A DNA stretch of 64,000 bases, from positions 1-64,000 of the forward strand of contig NZ_PNMA01000004.1 of the NCBI RefSeq assembly GCF_013823385.1. The letters run 5' to 3'. The notes under the pieces are model-generated. The model was not told where the DNA came from. It was given only the letters and a program-made list of their open reading frames with translations, and made no database searches. Both the position numbers and the translations under genes were made by a program. Below are positions 25,335 through 34,334 of the stretch, piece by piece. This DNA comes from Hyphomonas sp. GTDB lineage: Bacteria > Pseudomonadota > Alphaproteobacteria > Caulobacterales > Hyphomonadaceae. The first letter of the stretch is position 1. The number at the start of each line of letters is the position of its first letter.

Positions 25335-25364
25335 ACCCCTGGTCCGCTCTCGCGAACCAGGGGT
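25335..25364 (-). terminator. Rho-independent terminator of the oxidoreductase gene
   Basis: ACCCCTGGT pairs with ACCAGGGGT. Read on the minus strand the stem is followed by TTTCTTTTTC, a fair T tract, so it ends the large oxidoreductase transcript; it lies between two converging genes and may serve both. Confidence 0.75.
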
Positions 25365-25404
25365 GCAGTTTCGCCGCGCGCAATGCAGCCGGGAAGCGGC
25401 CCGG

Positions 25405-28400
25405 CTATCGCGCTGCAGCGATCAGAGAGACTTTCGCTTTGGGCAGCTTGCCCTCCGGCCAGCCGGCCCAAAGCTCTGCCTCATAGGCTTTTGCTTTTTC
25501 GGCGGCGGCCTCCTTCACATGGCCGAAGCCGCGGATTTCGTCCGGTACACGCGCGATCTCGACGGCCAGGCTATGGTTGGCGGCGGTCAGTTCCCGCGCA
25601 ATGCGGCTCATATTGGCGAGATACTCATCGCGCAGGGCGCGTTCTATCTTGCGCTCCTCAGTATAGCCGAAGAGGTCGAGCTTTGTGCCGCGCAGGCCTT
25701 TCAGCCTGGCGAGAACGCGGAAGCCTGTCAGCATCCATGCGCCGAAATGTTTTTTCTCCAGATGCCCGTTGGCATCCTTCTTCGAGAGGATGGGCGGGGC
25801 GAGCCAGAAGCGGAGCTTGCCGCCCTTGAACTGGCTGGCAAGCTGCTCTGCGAATTTTCCATCCGTATAGAGACGGGCAACTTCATATTCGTCCTTGTAA
25901 GCCATCAGCTTGTAGGCATAGGTGGCGACGGCGCGCGTCAGGGTCTCGCCGAGGCCGGCTTGCGTCTCCACCGCGCGAACCTCTGACACGAGTGTCCGGT
26001 ATCGAGCAGCGTAATCAGCATTCTGATAGGCGATGAGGCGGCCAGCGCGATCCTCAATCAGTTGGTCGAGGGTCTTGGGCTCAATGTGGCCGCGCGGGTC
26101 CTGCTGCGGCGCCAGGCGCTCGGGCGCGGCGGCAGCGATGCGGCCGATATTGAACGCCGCCATGTTATCTTCAACCTTCGTGCCGTTAAGCCGGATGGCG
26201 CGATAAAGGCCGCGCAGGCTGACAGGCACTTTGCCCTTCTGCCAGGAATACCCGACCATGATCATGTTGGTGTAGATGGCGTCGTGCAGATAGCCCACGG
26301 CGAGCGCTTCAGCGTCAAAGGCGCCGAACTCTGCAGTCTGGCGCTTCACCCGCGCCGAGAGCAGGTCGCTCTCGAAGCGTTTTGACCGGTTACGGATGAA
26401 CTCCGACGTAGGGGTAACGTCCGAGTTGGTGTAGGCAGCCGTGCGCTCCGGGTCCATCAGGTTGAGCGCGTCGCCGCCGGCGGCCACCACAAGATCGCAG
26501 CCGATGATAAGGTCAGCGCTTGCCGGGGGTACGCGGCCGGTAGAGATCATCTCCGGCTCACGGGCAAAGCGCACATGGCTAAGCACCGGGCCGCCTTTTT
26601 GCGCGAGGCCCGTCATGTCCAGTGTGCAGGCCGCATTGCCGTCCACATGCGCGGCCATGGCCAGCACGGCGGCAACGGTGGTCACGCCCGTTCCGCCGAC
26701 GCCCGTGAACAGCACGTTCCAAGGCTGGGCGAGGCTGGGCGTTTCGGGCAGGGGCAGGCCGTCAGCATCAAAGACAAGGCGCGGCTGGTCTTCCCAGGCC
26801 GGTTCGCCATCCTTGATGGTCACAAAACTCGGGCAGAAGCCTTTGACGCAGGAAAGGTCCGTGTTGCAGGTCGACTGGTTGATCCGGCGCTTGCGGCCAA
26901 GTTCGGTCTCGACCGGCTCTACCGAGAGACAGTTTGACTTGATCGAACAGTCGCCACAGCCCTCGCAGACTTCGGTATTGATGATGGTGCGTACACGGTC
27001 CGGAGCAATCATGCCGCGTTTGGAGCGGCGGCGTTTCTCGGTCGCGCACATCTGGTCATAGATAATGACGGTGACGCCCGGCGTCTGGCGCAGTTCCTTC
27101 TGCACTTCTTCCAGATCGTCGCGGTGATAGATTTTCACGCCGCGCGGCAGGCCGGTGACGGCGGCATAGCGCGTTGGGTCTTCCGTCACGATACGGATGG
27201 TCTTGACACCTTCGGCTTCCACCTGCTGGGCAATCTGCGCGGGTGTCTGGCCCGACTCCACATGCTGGCCGCCAGTCATGGCCACGGCGTCATTGTAGAG
27301 GATCTTGTAGGTCATGTTCGCGCCGGAGGTGACGGCGGCGCGGATGGCGAGAGAGCCGGAATGGGAATAGGTGCCATCGCCGAGATTGACGAAGACGTGA
27401 GGCTCCTCCGTCGCCCAGTGCTGGCCCACCCAGGCGATGCCTTCGCCGCCCATCTGGCTGGTCATGTCGGTTTTCCGGTCCGGCATGAAGTTCGCCATGT
27501 AGTGACATCCGATGCCGGCAAGCGCGCGGGAGCCTTCGGGAACATTGGTGGAGGTATTGTGCGGGCAGCCTGAGCAGAAGTGAGGCGAGCGCACGGTGGG
27601 AGAGGCATTTGTGCGCGCAGCTTCGCTAGCGCTGCCAACGCGGTTGAAATAGGCCTCGGCGCGGCTCGTATCCCAGCCTGAGGGAATGGAGCGCATCAGC
27701 GCGTTGGCGATTTCCGGAATGCTCAGCGAAGCGATGTCGGAAAGCAGGGGGCGGCCTTCGACATCGAACTTGCCTTCGATCACCGGGCGCCGGCTTTCGG
27801 GAAGGTCGTAGAGGGCCGCTTTCAGCTGGGCTTCGATCAGGGGGCGCTTGTGCTCGATGACGACAACACGTTCCAGACCCGCGCAGAATTCGCGGATGCC
27901 TTGGGGTTCCAGCGGCCAGGGCATGGCGACCTTGAAAATGCTGAGGCCAATGCGGCCGGCTTCTTCCGGCGTCAGGCCGATGGCGGCGAGGGCCTCGAAC
28001 ACATCGCGGGCGGCCTGGCCGGTCACGATGATGCCGACGCGCGGCTTGGGCGAAGGCAGGATCACATGATCGAGCCGGTTGGCGCGGACATAGGCCTGAG
28101 CCGCCGGCAGCTTGATCTGGCGCAGGCGGGCTTCCTTGTTGAGGGGGATGTCGCCCCGGCGCATATGGACGCCGCCTTCCGGGAAGGGAAAGGCGGGTCG
28201 CTGGATCGAGAGCCGGCTGAGCGTCACATCGACGACCGAGCCGGAATCCATCGTATCTGCGAGCGCGGTGAGGCCGACCCAGGCGCCGGAGAAGCGGCTC
28301 ATTTCCCAGCCATGGATGCCGTAATCCAGCACATCCTGGATCGAGGCCGGGTTGAGTACGGGGATTTCGGCGTCTATCATTGCGTAGTCGGACTGGGAGG

Positions 28401-28866
28401 GCAGGGTCGAGGATTTGCAGTTGTGGTCATCGCCCACAATGGCGAGGACGCCGCCTAGGGCTGAGGTTCCAGCCGCATTGGCGTGCTTGAAAACGTCGCC
28501 GGTGCGGTCAACGCCGGGGGCTTTGCCGTACCAGATGCCGAACAGGCCGTCGAACTTGGCGCCGGGAAAAAGGCCAAGCTGCTGCGAGCCCCAGACGGCG
28601 GTGGCGCCGAGGTCTTCGTTGAGGCCTTCCCAGAATTTTATGTCATGGGAATCAAGGAGTTTCTGGACGGCGCGCAGCTGCTGGTCGTAGCCCCCGAGAG
28701 GGGAGCCCCGGTAGCCGGAAATGAAGCCGCCGGTATTGTGGCCTGCGGCGAGGTCCAGCCGCTTGCGGTCAATGGGTAGGCGGACAAGGGCCTGAATGCC
28801 CGTCATATAAGCCTTGCCCTCGACAAGTTCGTATTTGTCGTCCAGCGTAACTTCACGGTGTTTCAT
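25405..28866 (-). CDS. Fused indolepyruvate ferredoxin oxidoreductase
   Basis: A single ~1150-residue polypeptide joins the two subunits of archaeal IOR. The N-terminal ~650 residues hold the pyrimidine-binding and TPP-binding regions (FCSGCPHNTSTNVPEGSRALAGIGCH; VNLGDGTYSHSGSLAIRAAV). A Cys-rich segment (CEGCGDCSIKSNC, then CNTDLSCVKGFCPS) replaces the ferredoxin part, and the gamma-type domain begins at GVGGTGVTTVAAVLAMAAH. The enzyme oxidatively decarboxylates aryl or branched 2-oxoacids to acyl-CoA. I use the ATG at 28866 (MKHREVTLDDKYELVEGKAY). A divergent Lrp regulator gene suggests amino-acid control. Confidence 0.9.
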   Translation of the reverse strand: MKHREVTLDDKYELVEGKAYMTGIQALVRLPIDRKRLDLAAGHNTGGFISGYRGSPLGGYDQQLRAVQKLLDSHDIKFWEGLNEDLGATAVWGSQQLGLFPGAKFDGLFGIWYGKAPGVDRTGDVFKHANAAGTSALGGVLAIVGDDHNCKSSTLPSQSDYAMIDAEIPVLNPASIQDVLDYGIHGWEMSRFSGAWVGLTALADTMDSGSVVDVTLSRLSIQRPAFPFPEGGVHMRRGDIPLNKEARLRQIKLPAAQAYVRANRLDHVILPSPKPRVGIIVTGQAARDVFEALAAIGLTPEEAGRIGLSIFKVAMPWPLEPQGIREFCAGLERVVVIEHKRPLIEAQLKAALYDLPESRRPVIEGKFDVEGRPLLSDIASLSIPEIANALMRSIPSGWDTSRAEAYFNRVGSASEAARTNASPTVRSPHFCSGCPHNTSTNVPEGSRALAGIGCHYMANFMPDRKTDMTSQMGGEGIAWVGQHWATEEPHVFVNLGDGTYSHSGSLAIRAAVTSGANMTYKILYNDAVAMTGGQHVESGQTPAQIAQQVEAEGVKTIRIVTEDPTRYAAVTGLPRGVKIYHRDDLEEVQKELRQTPGVTVIIYDQMCATEKRRRSKRGMIAPDRVRTIINTEVCEGCGDCSIKSNCLSVEPVETELGRKRRINQSTCNTDLSCVKGFCPSFVTIKDGEPAWEDQPRLVFDADGLPLPETPSLAQPWNVLFTGVGGTGVTTVAAVLAMAAHVDGNAACTLDMTGLAQKGGPVLSHVRFAREPEMISTGRVPPASADLIIGCDLVVAAGGDALNLMDPERTAAYTNSDVTPTSEFIRNRSKRFESDLLSARVKRQTAEFGAFDAEALAVGYLHDAIYTNMIMVGYSWQKGKVPVSLRGLYRAIRLNGTKVEDNMAAFNIGRIAAAAPERLAPQQDPRGHIEPKTLDQLIEDRAGRLIAYQNADYAARYRTLVSEVRAVETQAGLGETLTRAVATYAYKLMAYKDEYEVARLYTDGKFAEQLASQFKGGKLRFWLAPPILSKKDANGHLEKKHFGAWMLTGFRVLARLKGLRGTKLDLFGYTEERKIERALRDEYLANMSRIARELTAANHSLAVEIARVPDEIRGFGHVKEAAAEKAKAYEAELWAGWPEGKLPKAKVSLIAAAR

Positions 28867-28992
28867 GGCAGACTGGCGCTCCAATGTCTGCGGCATATTA
28901 TTGGGAAAAACGAACGAAATTGCTTGCCTATCTTGCAAGAATTTTGTTATTTCCGGGAATATTCTTCCAATTGTTGAGGGGTTCCCGGTAAA
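28867..28992. promoter_or_regulatory. AT-rich divergent promoter region of oxidoreductase and Lrp genes
   Basis: The 126-base gap is clearly AT-richer than its surroundings and holds GAATATTC (perfect 8-base palindrome at about 28957-28964) and CTTGCctatCTTGCAAG-like repeats. Lrp proteins bind AT-rich imperfect palindromes, so autoregulation and control of the divergent oxidoreductase are likely. Confidence 0.5.
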
Positions 28993-29490
28993 TTGTCCCA
29001 AGAGCTTGATAGCATTGATGCCCGCATCCTCGATCTGATTCAGCACGATGCGAGCCTGTCGGTCGCCGAAATTGCAGAGCGTGTGGGACTTTCTTCTTCA
29101 CCCTGCTGGCGGCGCATCAAGCGCATGGAGGAGGCCGGCTTCATCAAGGGGCGGGTGACACTGATTGACAATCATGCGCTGGGGCTGAACTTCGAGGTGA
29201 TTGCCAGTGTCAAACTGGCCTTGCCGAGCAAGGAAAATCTTGAGGCTTTTGAAGCACTTGTGCAGCTCTGGCCGGAGGTGGTCGAATGTATGACCGTGAC
29301 TGGGGCGGTAGACTATTCGATGCATATCGTAACAACGGACATGCATGCCTATGACAACTTCCTGCGCGACAAACTCCTTGGTTCCAAACTGGTTTCTGAC
29401 GTTCAGTCGCGGATTGTCATCCGCGTTGCGAAGAAAACCACGGCCCTGCCGCTCGGTCTCGTGCGGCAATCGGCCAAGTCCAGCGACTAG
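28993..29490 (+). CDS. Lrp/AsnC-family transcriptional regulator
   Basis: A 165-residue regulator. The N-terminal winged helix reads LDSIDARILDLIQHDASLSVAEIAERVGLSSSPCWRRIKRM, and the C-terminal RAM/ligand domain includes VVECMTVTGAVDYSMHIVTTDM with the conserved Gly-Asp-type turn. The start is a TTG at 28993; no ATG gives the complete first helix. Divergent from the indolepyruvate ferredoxin oxidoreductase gene, so it likely senses an amino acid (probably aromatic or branched) and controls its catabolism. Confidence 0.9.
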   Translation: MSQELDSIDARILDLIQHDASLSVAEIAERVGLSSSPCWRRIKRMEEAGFIKGRVTLIDNHALGLNFEVIASVKLALPSKENLEAFEALVQLWPEVVECMTVTGAVDYSMHIVTTDMHAYDNFLRDKLLGSKLVSDVQSRIVIRVAKKTTALPLGLVRQSAKSSD

Positions 29491-30622
29491 CGCCTGGCGG
29501 GCGGCAAACCGCGCTTTTGCGTGCATTCTGGCGGCCAGTTTGGTGACAGGCGCGGTCATGGCGGAGACAAATCCGGACAAATCCGGACAGATCCGGACAC
29601 TTCTGGACACGGCGCGGGACAAGCACGGCCTGATCGGGCTTGGCGCGGTGATCGCCACGCCGGAGGACGGGCTCATCGCCCTGGCGGTGAGCGGCGACCG
29701 CGCGCGCGGCGGCGCGGTCCTCCAGACCGAGGACGCCTGGCACATTGGGTCCAATACCAAGATGCTGACGGCATTGGGCTGGGCCCGTTTGGTGGAGGCA
29801 GGTTCAGCCCGCTGGGGCCTGACGCTGGGCGAGATCTTCGAGGGCGAGACATTGCACCCTCGCTGGCAGGACGTGACCATTGAGGAGCTGCTGGCGCATC
29901 GCTCCGGCGCGGCGGCCAATCCGGGCGCGTTCTGGATGATGGGGGCAGCGCGCAATGGCGACCCGGTGGCGCAGCAGCGCGCGCGCCTGGTGGCGGGCAC
30001 CCTGCAGAAGCCCCCGTCCGGCAAGCGCGGCGAGTTCACCTATTCCAATCTGGGCTACATCATTGCCGGCCGGGCGATGGAGCAGGTGGCGGGGACAGGG
30101 GAGACCTATGAGGAGCTGATGCGCCGCCTGGTGATCGGGCAGGCGCCGGAGGGCGCGGGGGCAGGATTTGGGTTTGGGCCGCCAGACGCTATTGAGGGGC
30201 ACAGGGGTGGACTGTTTGGCGGGCTGAAGCCGGTCGGCACCGGCCCGTCTGCCGACAATGCGGCCGCTTTTGCTTCTGCAGGAACGGTTCACATCAGCCT
30301 TGCCGGGCATGCGCCGCTTCTCTTGCCTTTCCTGGATGGCCCCGAAGCGCTGCCGGAAGCAATGCGCCGGAAGCTGATGGCGCCTTATCCCGACGGGTCG
30401 GCGGACTATGCCATGGGCTGGGGCGTGCAGACGGGCGAGGACGGCAAGCCGGTCTACCTCCACGCCGGATCGAACACGATGTGGCTGTCTCAGGTGGTCG
30501 TGCTGCCGGAGCCGGGCGTGGTCATCATCGTCAACACGAACGCGGCCGGGAAAGAGGCCAACGAAGCCATCCGTGAGCTGACGGGTGAGCTGATCGACTG
30601 GGCGAAGGAAGATTTCCGCTAG
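29426..30622 (+). CDS. Serine hydrolase of the beta-lactamase/PBP4 (class C-like) family
   Basis: The mature domain carries the SxxK motif as HIGSNTKMLTALGW, the Tyr motif as FTYSNLGYIIAGRAME, and a third motif HAGSNTMWLSQ, as in class C-like esterases and DD-peptidases. An export signal is evident (FACILAASLVTGAVMA, cleaved before ETN). The start is unclear: no ATG/GTG lies just before the signal, an in-frame TTG at 29426 (inside the Lrp gene) is my choice, and ATG codons at 29345 and 29558 are alternatives, the latter losing the signal. A 10-bp repeat follows the signal region. Substrate unknown. Confidence 0.78.
   Translation: MRRKPRPCRSVSCGNRPSPATSAWRAANRAFACILAASLVTGAVMAETNPDKSGQIRTLLDTARDKHGLIGLGAVIATPEDGLIALAVSGDRARGGAVLQTEDAWHIGSNTKMLTALGWARLVEAGSARWGLTLGEIFEGETLHPRWQDVTIEELLAHRSGAAANPGAFWMMGAARNGDPVAQQRARLVAGTLQKPPSGKRGEFTYSNLGYIIAGRAMEQVAGTGETYEELMRRLVIGQAPEGAGAGFGFGPPDAIEGHRGGLFGGLKPVGTGPSADNAAAFASAGTVHISLAGHAPLLLPFLDGPEALPEAMRRKLMAPYPDGSADYAMGWGVQTGEDGKPVYLHAGSNTMWLSQVVVLPEPGVVIIVNTNAAGKEANEAIRELTGELIDWAKEDFR
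29571..29600 (+). repeat. Three tandem copies of a 10-base unit inside the hydrolase gene
   Basis: ATCCGGACAA, ATCCGGACAG and ATCCGGACAC follow one another, with a decayed fourth copy (TTCTGGACAC). Ten is not a multiple of three, so loss or gain of a unit would shift the reading frame just after the signal peptide. Confidence 0.75.
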
Positions 30623-31701
30623 AGGCGTTCGGCCCGGATCACATGCCCGTCAGAGCGCAGCAGGTGATAATCTTCGCCCTCCGGCCAGACACGCAGATAG
30701 GTGATGAAATCGTTCGGGTGGATGCCGGTCTGATCCGGCCCCTGGAAGAAGGCAGCTGGCTCGAAGCACACCCAGGCCAGCGGACGTTCCCAGCTGGCCT
30801 CGGCGCCGGCTTCCTCGATCATGGCCTGAAGGGCGCGGCGGGTTTCAGCCGGCGGATACTGCAGGAAGACGGAATGAAAGATCACGGTCGGGCCTTCTTC
30901 AGGCCGCGCGGCGAGCTTTGCCTTCAGCCAGTCTGCCGCGTCTGCCTTGTCAACCCGAACGCGGGTGCGGCGGGCAAGGGCGATCGCAGCGTCAAGCCGC
31001 GCCAGGCGGCCGGGCTGATCGGGCCAGACATAGGATTTCAGCCGCCGCGCCGCTGACGCCTTTGACAGGCTGATCGGCGCCTGATCGCAGGCAGCGCGCG
31101 AGGTGACGTTGAACGACATGTCGATATGATCCGGGGGCGGACCAACCCAGTCCGTATCAATGGTCACATCGCTGTTGCCGGTAAGCTCCCAGCGGCTGGT
31201 CTGGTAGTTGAACCTGTCCCAGTTCTGATTGAGGCCCGCGCTGGCGCCAAGTTCGAGCATATGCATCGGTCCCGGAAAGAGGCTCGCCACCTTCAGGAAG
31301 CCTGGCACGAGTGCAATGGCACGCCGGGTTTCGTTGGTCTGCGGGGGTGATTTTATGAAAACCTTTGCGGCCCGCTCATGCCTTGCCAGCCAGTTGCGCG
31401 CCACTGGCCAGACAGCATCCATCGTCCAGCCCGGATTGCTGGCGGGATAGACGGCGGCGAGTTCCGGCGCCTTGCCGCCAAGAACGGCATAATGAAGATA
31501 GCCGGCCACCCGCAGGGACAGGGCATCGCGGCGGGGATCGCTCGCCCAGCCCTTTACCAGCCGCCCGACCGGCCCGCCGGTCTCGATGTCACTGGCCATG
31601 GCAAGGCACAGGGCCTCCATGAAGGGAGAGCCCAGCGCAGCGCAGAAGCCTGCCTGTTCGCGGAAATGCGCGAGAATATCGTCCCTAGTTGTACCCGCCA
31701 C
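30619..31701 (-). CDS. DUF2332-family protein, 360 aa
   Basis: A cytosolic protein matching DUF2332 in length and sequence. FREQAGFCAALGSPFMEAL opens the domain, and GPMHMLELGASAGLNQNWDRFNY near residues 145-165 resembles a methyltransferase-type Gly-rich loop. VIFHSVFLQYPP is another conserved piece. Function is unknown; the loop suggests nucleotide or SAM binding, which I infer only. It converges with and overlaps the hydrolase gene by four bases at the stops, and follows the 31720-32343 gene closely on the same strand. Confidence 0.82.
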   Translation of the reverse strand: MAGTTRDDILAHFREQAGFCAALGSPFMEALCLAMASDIETGGPVGRLVKGWASDPRRDALSLRVAGYLHYAVLGGKAPELAAVYPASNPGWTMDAVWPVARNWLARHERAAKVFIKSPPQTNETRRAIALVPGFLKVASLFPGPMHMLELGASAGLNQNWDRFNYQTSRWELTGNSDVTIDTDWVGPPPDHIDMSFNVTSRAACDQAPISLSKASAARRLKSYVWPDQPGRLARLDAAIALARRTRVRVDKADAADWLKAKLAARPEEGPTVIFHSVFLQYPPAETRRALQAMIEEAGAEASWERPLAWVCFEPAAFFQGPDQTGIHPNDFITYLRVWPEGEDYHLLRSDGHVIRAERL

Positions 31702-31719
31702 GCGGTTGTGCCCCTTCGC

Positions 31720-32343
31720 TCACACACTACCGATAGACGTATGCAAGGCGACTTCATAGCCGGAATTTATCGCCGCGCAGCTGATTTCCGGCGTTAATCT
31801 TGTTCCTGCCTCATGCAGGGGCAGGGCAGGGCCGTAACCGCCGAAAGACCATGCGCGGGCGCGGCCGGCATGAACAAGAAAGGCTTTGCCTTCAACGGCG
31901 TACATGGCGCCGTCTGGAAGCTGGGCGGGTGTGATGCTCTCTCTCGCGCGGCGGCCTGCAAGCACCTGCTGCATCGCGCCGGCGGCAAGGGCATCGACTT
32001 CGGAGATGGAGGCGCCCGGCTGCAGGCGGCCCGCCTGGATCAGAGCCTGCCGGAAAGCTTCGGCCTCCTGGCGCCGGCACTCGAAACAGGGGCGGTGGCC
32101 GCCCGCGAGCGCGGTCGCCTCATCCAGAAAGAAGAGTTCGGTATAATGGCCGGGCCGCATCAGCGGGCGGCGCCGGCCTTTGAAGTCCAGCCGGCAGATG
32201 ATCCAGCGCGGGCTGGCCCATTGCCGGGCTTTCAGGGACTGGTCTTCCCGGTGGAAGCAGCCGCCCCGGTTTCCCATGAACAGACCGCGTTCGGGCACTG
32301 CATGCAGATGCCCGAACGGATCGACCCGGTTGCGGAGCGGCAT
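31720..32343 (-). CDS. Conserved protein of unknown function, 207 aa
   Basis: The ATG at 32343 gives MPLRNRVDPFGHLHAVPERG, followed by GLFMGNRGGCFHREDQSLKARQW and the RPGHYTELFFLDEATALAGG region, then HRPCFECRRQEAEAFRQA with a CxxC pair. I have seen similar proteins in rhizobial and related genomes but know no named function. The His/Cys content could bind a metal. It lies 10 bases after the thiolase gene on the same strand and before DUF2332 with an 18-base gap, so the three likely form one operon. Confidence 0.7.
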   Translation of the reverse strand: MPLRNRVDPFGHLHAVPERGLFMGNRGGCFHREDQSLKARQWASPRWIICRLDFKGRRRPLMRPGHYTELFFLDEATALAGGHRPCFECRRQEAEAFRQALIQAGRLQPGASISEVDALAAGAMQQVLAGRRARESITPAQLPDGAMYAVEGKAFLVHAGRARAWSFGGYGPALPLHEAGTRLTPEISCAAINSGYEVALHTSIGSV

Positions 32344-32353
32344 GGCGCGCCGG

Positions 32354-33535
32354 TCAGACGCGCTCGACTGCCATGGCGATGCCTTCGCCGCCGCCGATGC
32401 AGAGGGAGGCAACGCCCTTCTTCAGGCCGCGATCTTCCATCGCCGCCAGCAGGGTGATGAGCACGCGGGCACCCGACGCGCCGATCGGGTGGCCCATGGC
32501 GCAGGCGCCGCCATTCACGTTGAGCTTGTCATGGCTGATGCCGAGCTCTTTCATCGCGATCATCGGGACGACCGCGAAGGCTTCGTTGACTTCCCAGAGA
32601 TCAACATCCTCCGCTTTCCAGCCCGCCTTCTTGAGGGCCTTCTGCATGGCGGGCACGGGGGCGGTGGTGAAGTAGGCCGGCTCCTGGGCGTGGCTGGAGG
32701 CCGAGACGATCCTGGCAATCGGCGTGAGGCCGCGCTTCTTGGCTTCGGATTCGCGCATCAGCACGAGGGCGGCGGCGCCGTCAGAGATGGCCGAGGCGTT
32801 GGCAGCGGTGACCGTACCGTCCTTGCTGAAGGCGGGCTTCAGGCTGGGGATCTTGTCGGGCATCGCTTCGCGGGGAAGCTGGTCGGTGTCGATGACGGTT
32901 TCGCCCTTGCGGGTTTTCACGGTGAGGGGCGCGATTTCGCGCTTGAACTTGCCGTTCTTGGTGGCGTCCTGCGCGCGCTTCAGGGTTTCGAGGGCGTAGG
33001 CGTCCTGCTGCTCGCGGGTGAACTGGTATTCGCGGGCGATCATGTCGGCGAAGTTGCCCATCGGGCCGCCTTCATAGGCGTCTTCCAGGCCATCGGTGGC
33101 CATATGGTCGCGTGCGCTGGCGGCGCCGTATTTGTGGCCCTGGCGGAGCGTGAGGAGGTGGGGCGCGTTGGTCATGGATTCCATGCCGCCCGCGACGATG
33201 ACGGTGGCTTCGCCCGCGAGCAGGGCGTTGCGGCCCATGACGACGGCTTCCATGCCCGAACCGCACATCTTGTTGATGGTGGTGGCCTCGGTTTTCTTGT
33301 CGAGGCCGGCCTTGATGGCGGCCTGGCGGGCCGGGGCCTGGCCCTGGCCGGCGGGCAGGCAGTTGCCCATGATGATCTCGTCGATTTCGCTGGCGCCGAG
33401 CCTGGCTTCGGCGGTCGCAGCTTTCACGGCATGAGCGCCAAGCTCATTGGCCGAGAAGCTGGCGAGTTCGCCGAGCAGGCCGCCCATGGGCGTGCGGGCC
33501 ATACCTACGATGACGACCGGATCTTTCTCTGACAT
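32354..33535 (-). CDS. Acetyl-CoA acetyltransferase (thiolase)
   Basis: A 393-residue thiolase of usual length. The nucleophilic Cys is in TINKMCGSGMEAV (about 88), the His in NEAFAVVPM and GGACAMGHPIGASGARVL regions, and the second Cys in SLCIGGGEGIAM near the C-terminus. It condenses two acetyl-CoA or cleaves 3-ketoacyl-CoA; PhaA/AtoB-like acetoacetyl-CoA thiolases are the closest type. No polyhydroxybutyrate genes are nearby. First gene of a probable operon with the two unknown genes downstream. Confidence 0.93.
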   Translation of the reverse strand: MSEKDPVVIVGMARTPMGGLLGELASFSANELGAHAVKAATAEARLGASEIDEIIMGNCLPAGQGQAPARQAAIKAGLDKKTEATTINKMCGSGMEAVVMGRNALLAGEATVIVAGGMESMTNAPHLLTLRQGHKYGAASARDHMATDGLEDAYEGGPMGNFADMIAREYQFTREQQDAYALETLKRAQDATKNGKFKREIAPLTVKTRKGETVIDTDQLPREAMPDKIPSLKPAFSKDGTVTAANASAISDGAAALVLMRESEAKKRGLTPIARIVSASSHAQEPAYFTTAPVPAMQKALKKAGWKAEDVDLWEVNEAFAVVPMIAMKELGISHDKLNVNGGACAMGHPIGASGARVLITLLAAMEDRGLKKGVASLCIGGGEGIAMAVERV

Positions 33536-33637
33536 GGGGGGCGTTCCTTCCTGACAATGGTTTCTTGTGCGGCGCGGTAGAATAGGCGCCGGACATGCCG
33601 TTTCGTCAAGGCCGGGGAGGCCGGTTCCGGGCGAGTG

Positions 33638-34231
33638 TCAGCTGCCGAGGGCCGCTTCGATGTCTGCCGCCAGCGCCTTGTCATTCGGTTTGACCGAGGA
33701 GGGGTAGGCCTTGATCGGGGTGCCATCGGCGCGGACGAGGATCTTGTGGAAGTTCCATTTCGGCTGGGCAGGTTCTCCCAGCGTGGTGACGGCGGCCTTG
33801 TAGAAGGGGTGCTGATCGGGGCCGGTGACGGCGTATTTCTTGGTCAGCGGGAAGGTGACGCCGTAATTGATCTCGCAGAAGGATTTCACATCCTCCTCGG
33901 TGCCGGGTTCCTGGCCGCCAAAATCATTGGAGGGGACGCCGACGATGAGGAAGCCATCCGCCTTGTTGGCATCGTAGAGTTCCTGAAGGCCGGCATATTG
34001 CGGCGTGTATCCGCAGCGCGAGGCGGTGTTTACCACCAGGATGGCCTTCGCATCGAGGGCGGTGAGGTTGAGCGGCTTGCCGTCAATGCTGGTGAATTCG
34101 GTGGCGGACATGGGGATGCCGGTCTCCTGGGCTGCGGGCGGGGTGGGCGCGCCGTCCTTGGGGCCGGCGGTCGCTTCGGAGCAGGCTGCAAGCAGCGCAG
34201 AGGTGGCAAGGGCAAGCATCGCTAGGCGCAT
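33638..34231 (-). CDS. Glutathione peroxidase-like lipoprotein
   Basis: A 197-residue protein. The ATG at 34231 begins a lipoprotein signal (MRLAMLALATSALLAACSEA, lipobox LAAC). The peroxidase fold follows: NTASRCGYTPQYAGLQELYD with the active-site Cys, VGVPSNDFGGQEPGTEEDVKSFC with a likely resolving Cys, and PKWNFHKILV with the conserved Trp-Asn of the catalytic tetrad. It uses Cys in place of selenocysteine, so it probably takes electrons from thioredoxin. The lipid anchor places it in the periplasm, unlike the usual cytosolic enzymes, suggesting defence of the envelope lipids against peroxides. Confidence 0.9.
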   Translation of the reverse strand: MRLAMLALATSALLAACSEATAGPKDGAPTPPAAQETGIPMSATEFTSIDGKPLNLTALDAKAILVVNTASRCGYTPQYAGLQELYDANKADGFLIVGVPSNDFGGQEPGTEEDVKSFCEINYGVTFPLTKKYAVTGPDQHPFYKAAVTTLGEPAQPKWNFHKILVRADGTPIKAYPSSVKPNDKALAADIEAALGS

Positions 34232-34334
34232 AGGCGCGTCTCCTGACAATATCCACAGGAAGTATAGGCCGCTGAAAGGCCGCGTCATCCCCATGCGAGA
34301 TGAAATGCTTGTGATGTTGAAGAGGCCGGGCGGC

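Noticed and set aside
32180-33532. Plus-strand open frame of ~450 codons opposite thiolase
   Set aside because: Antisense to a complete thiolase; the Gly/Arg/His-rich product is typical of a codon-bias shadow.
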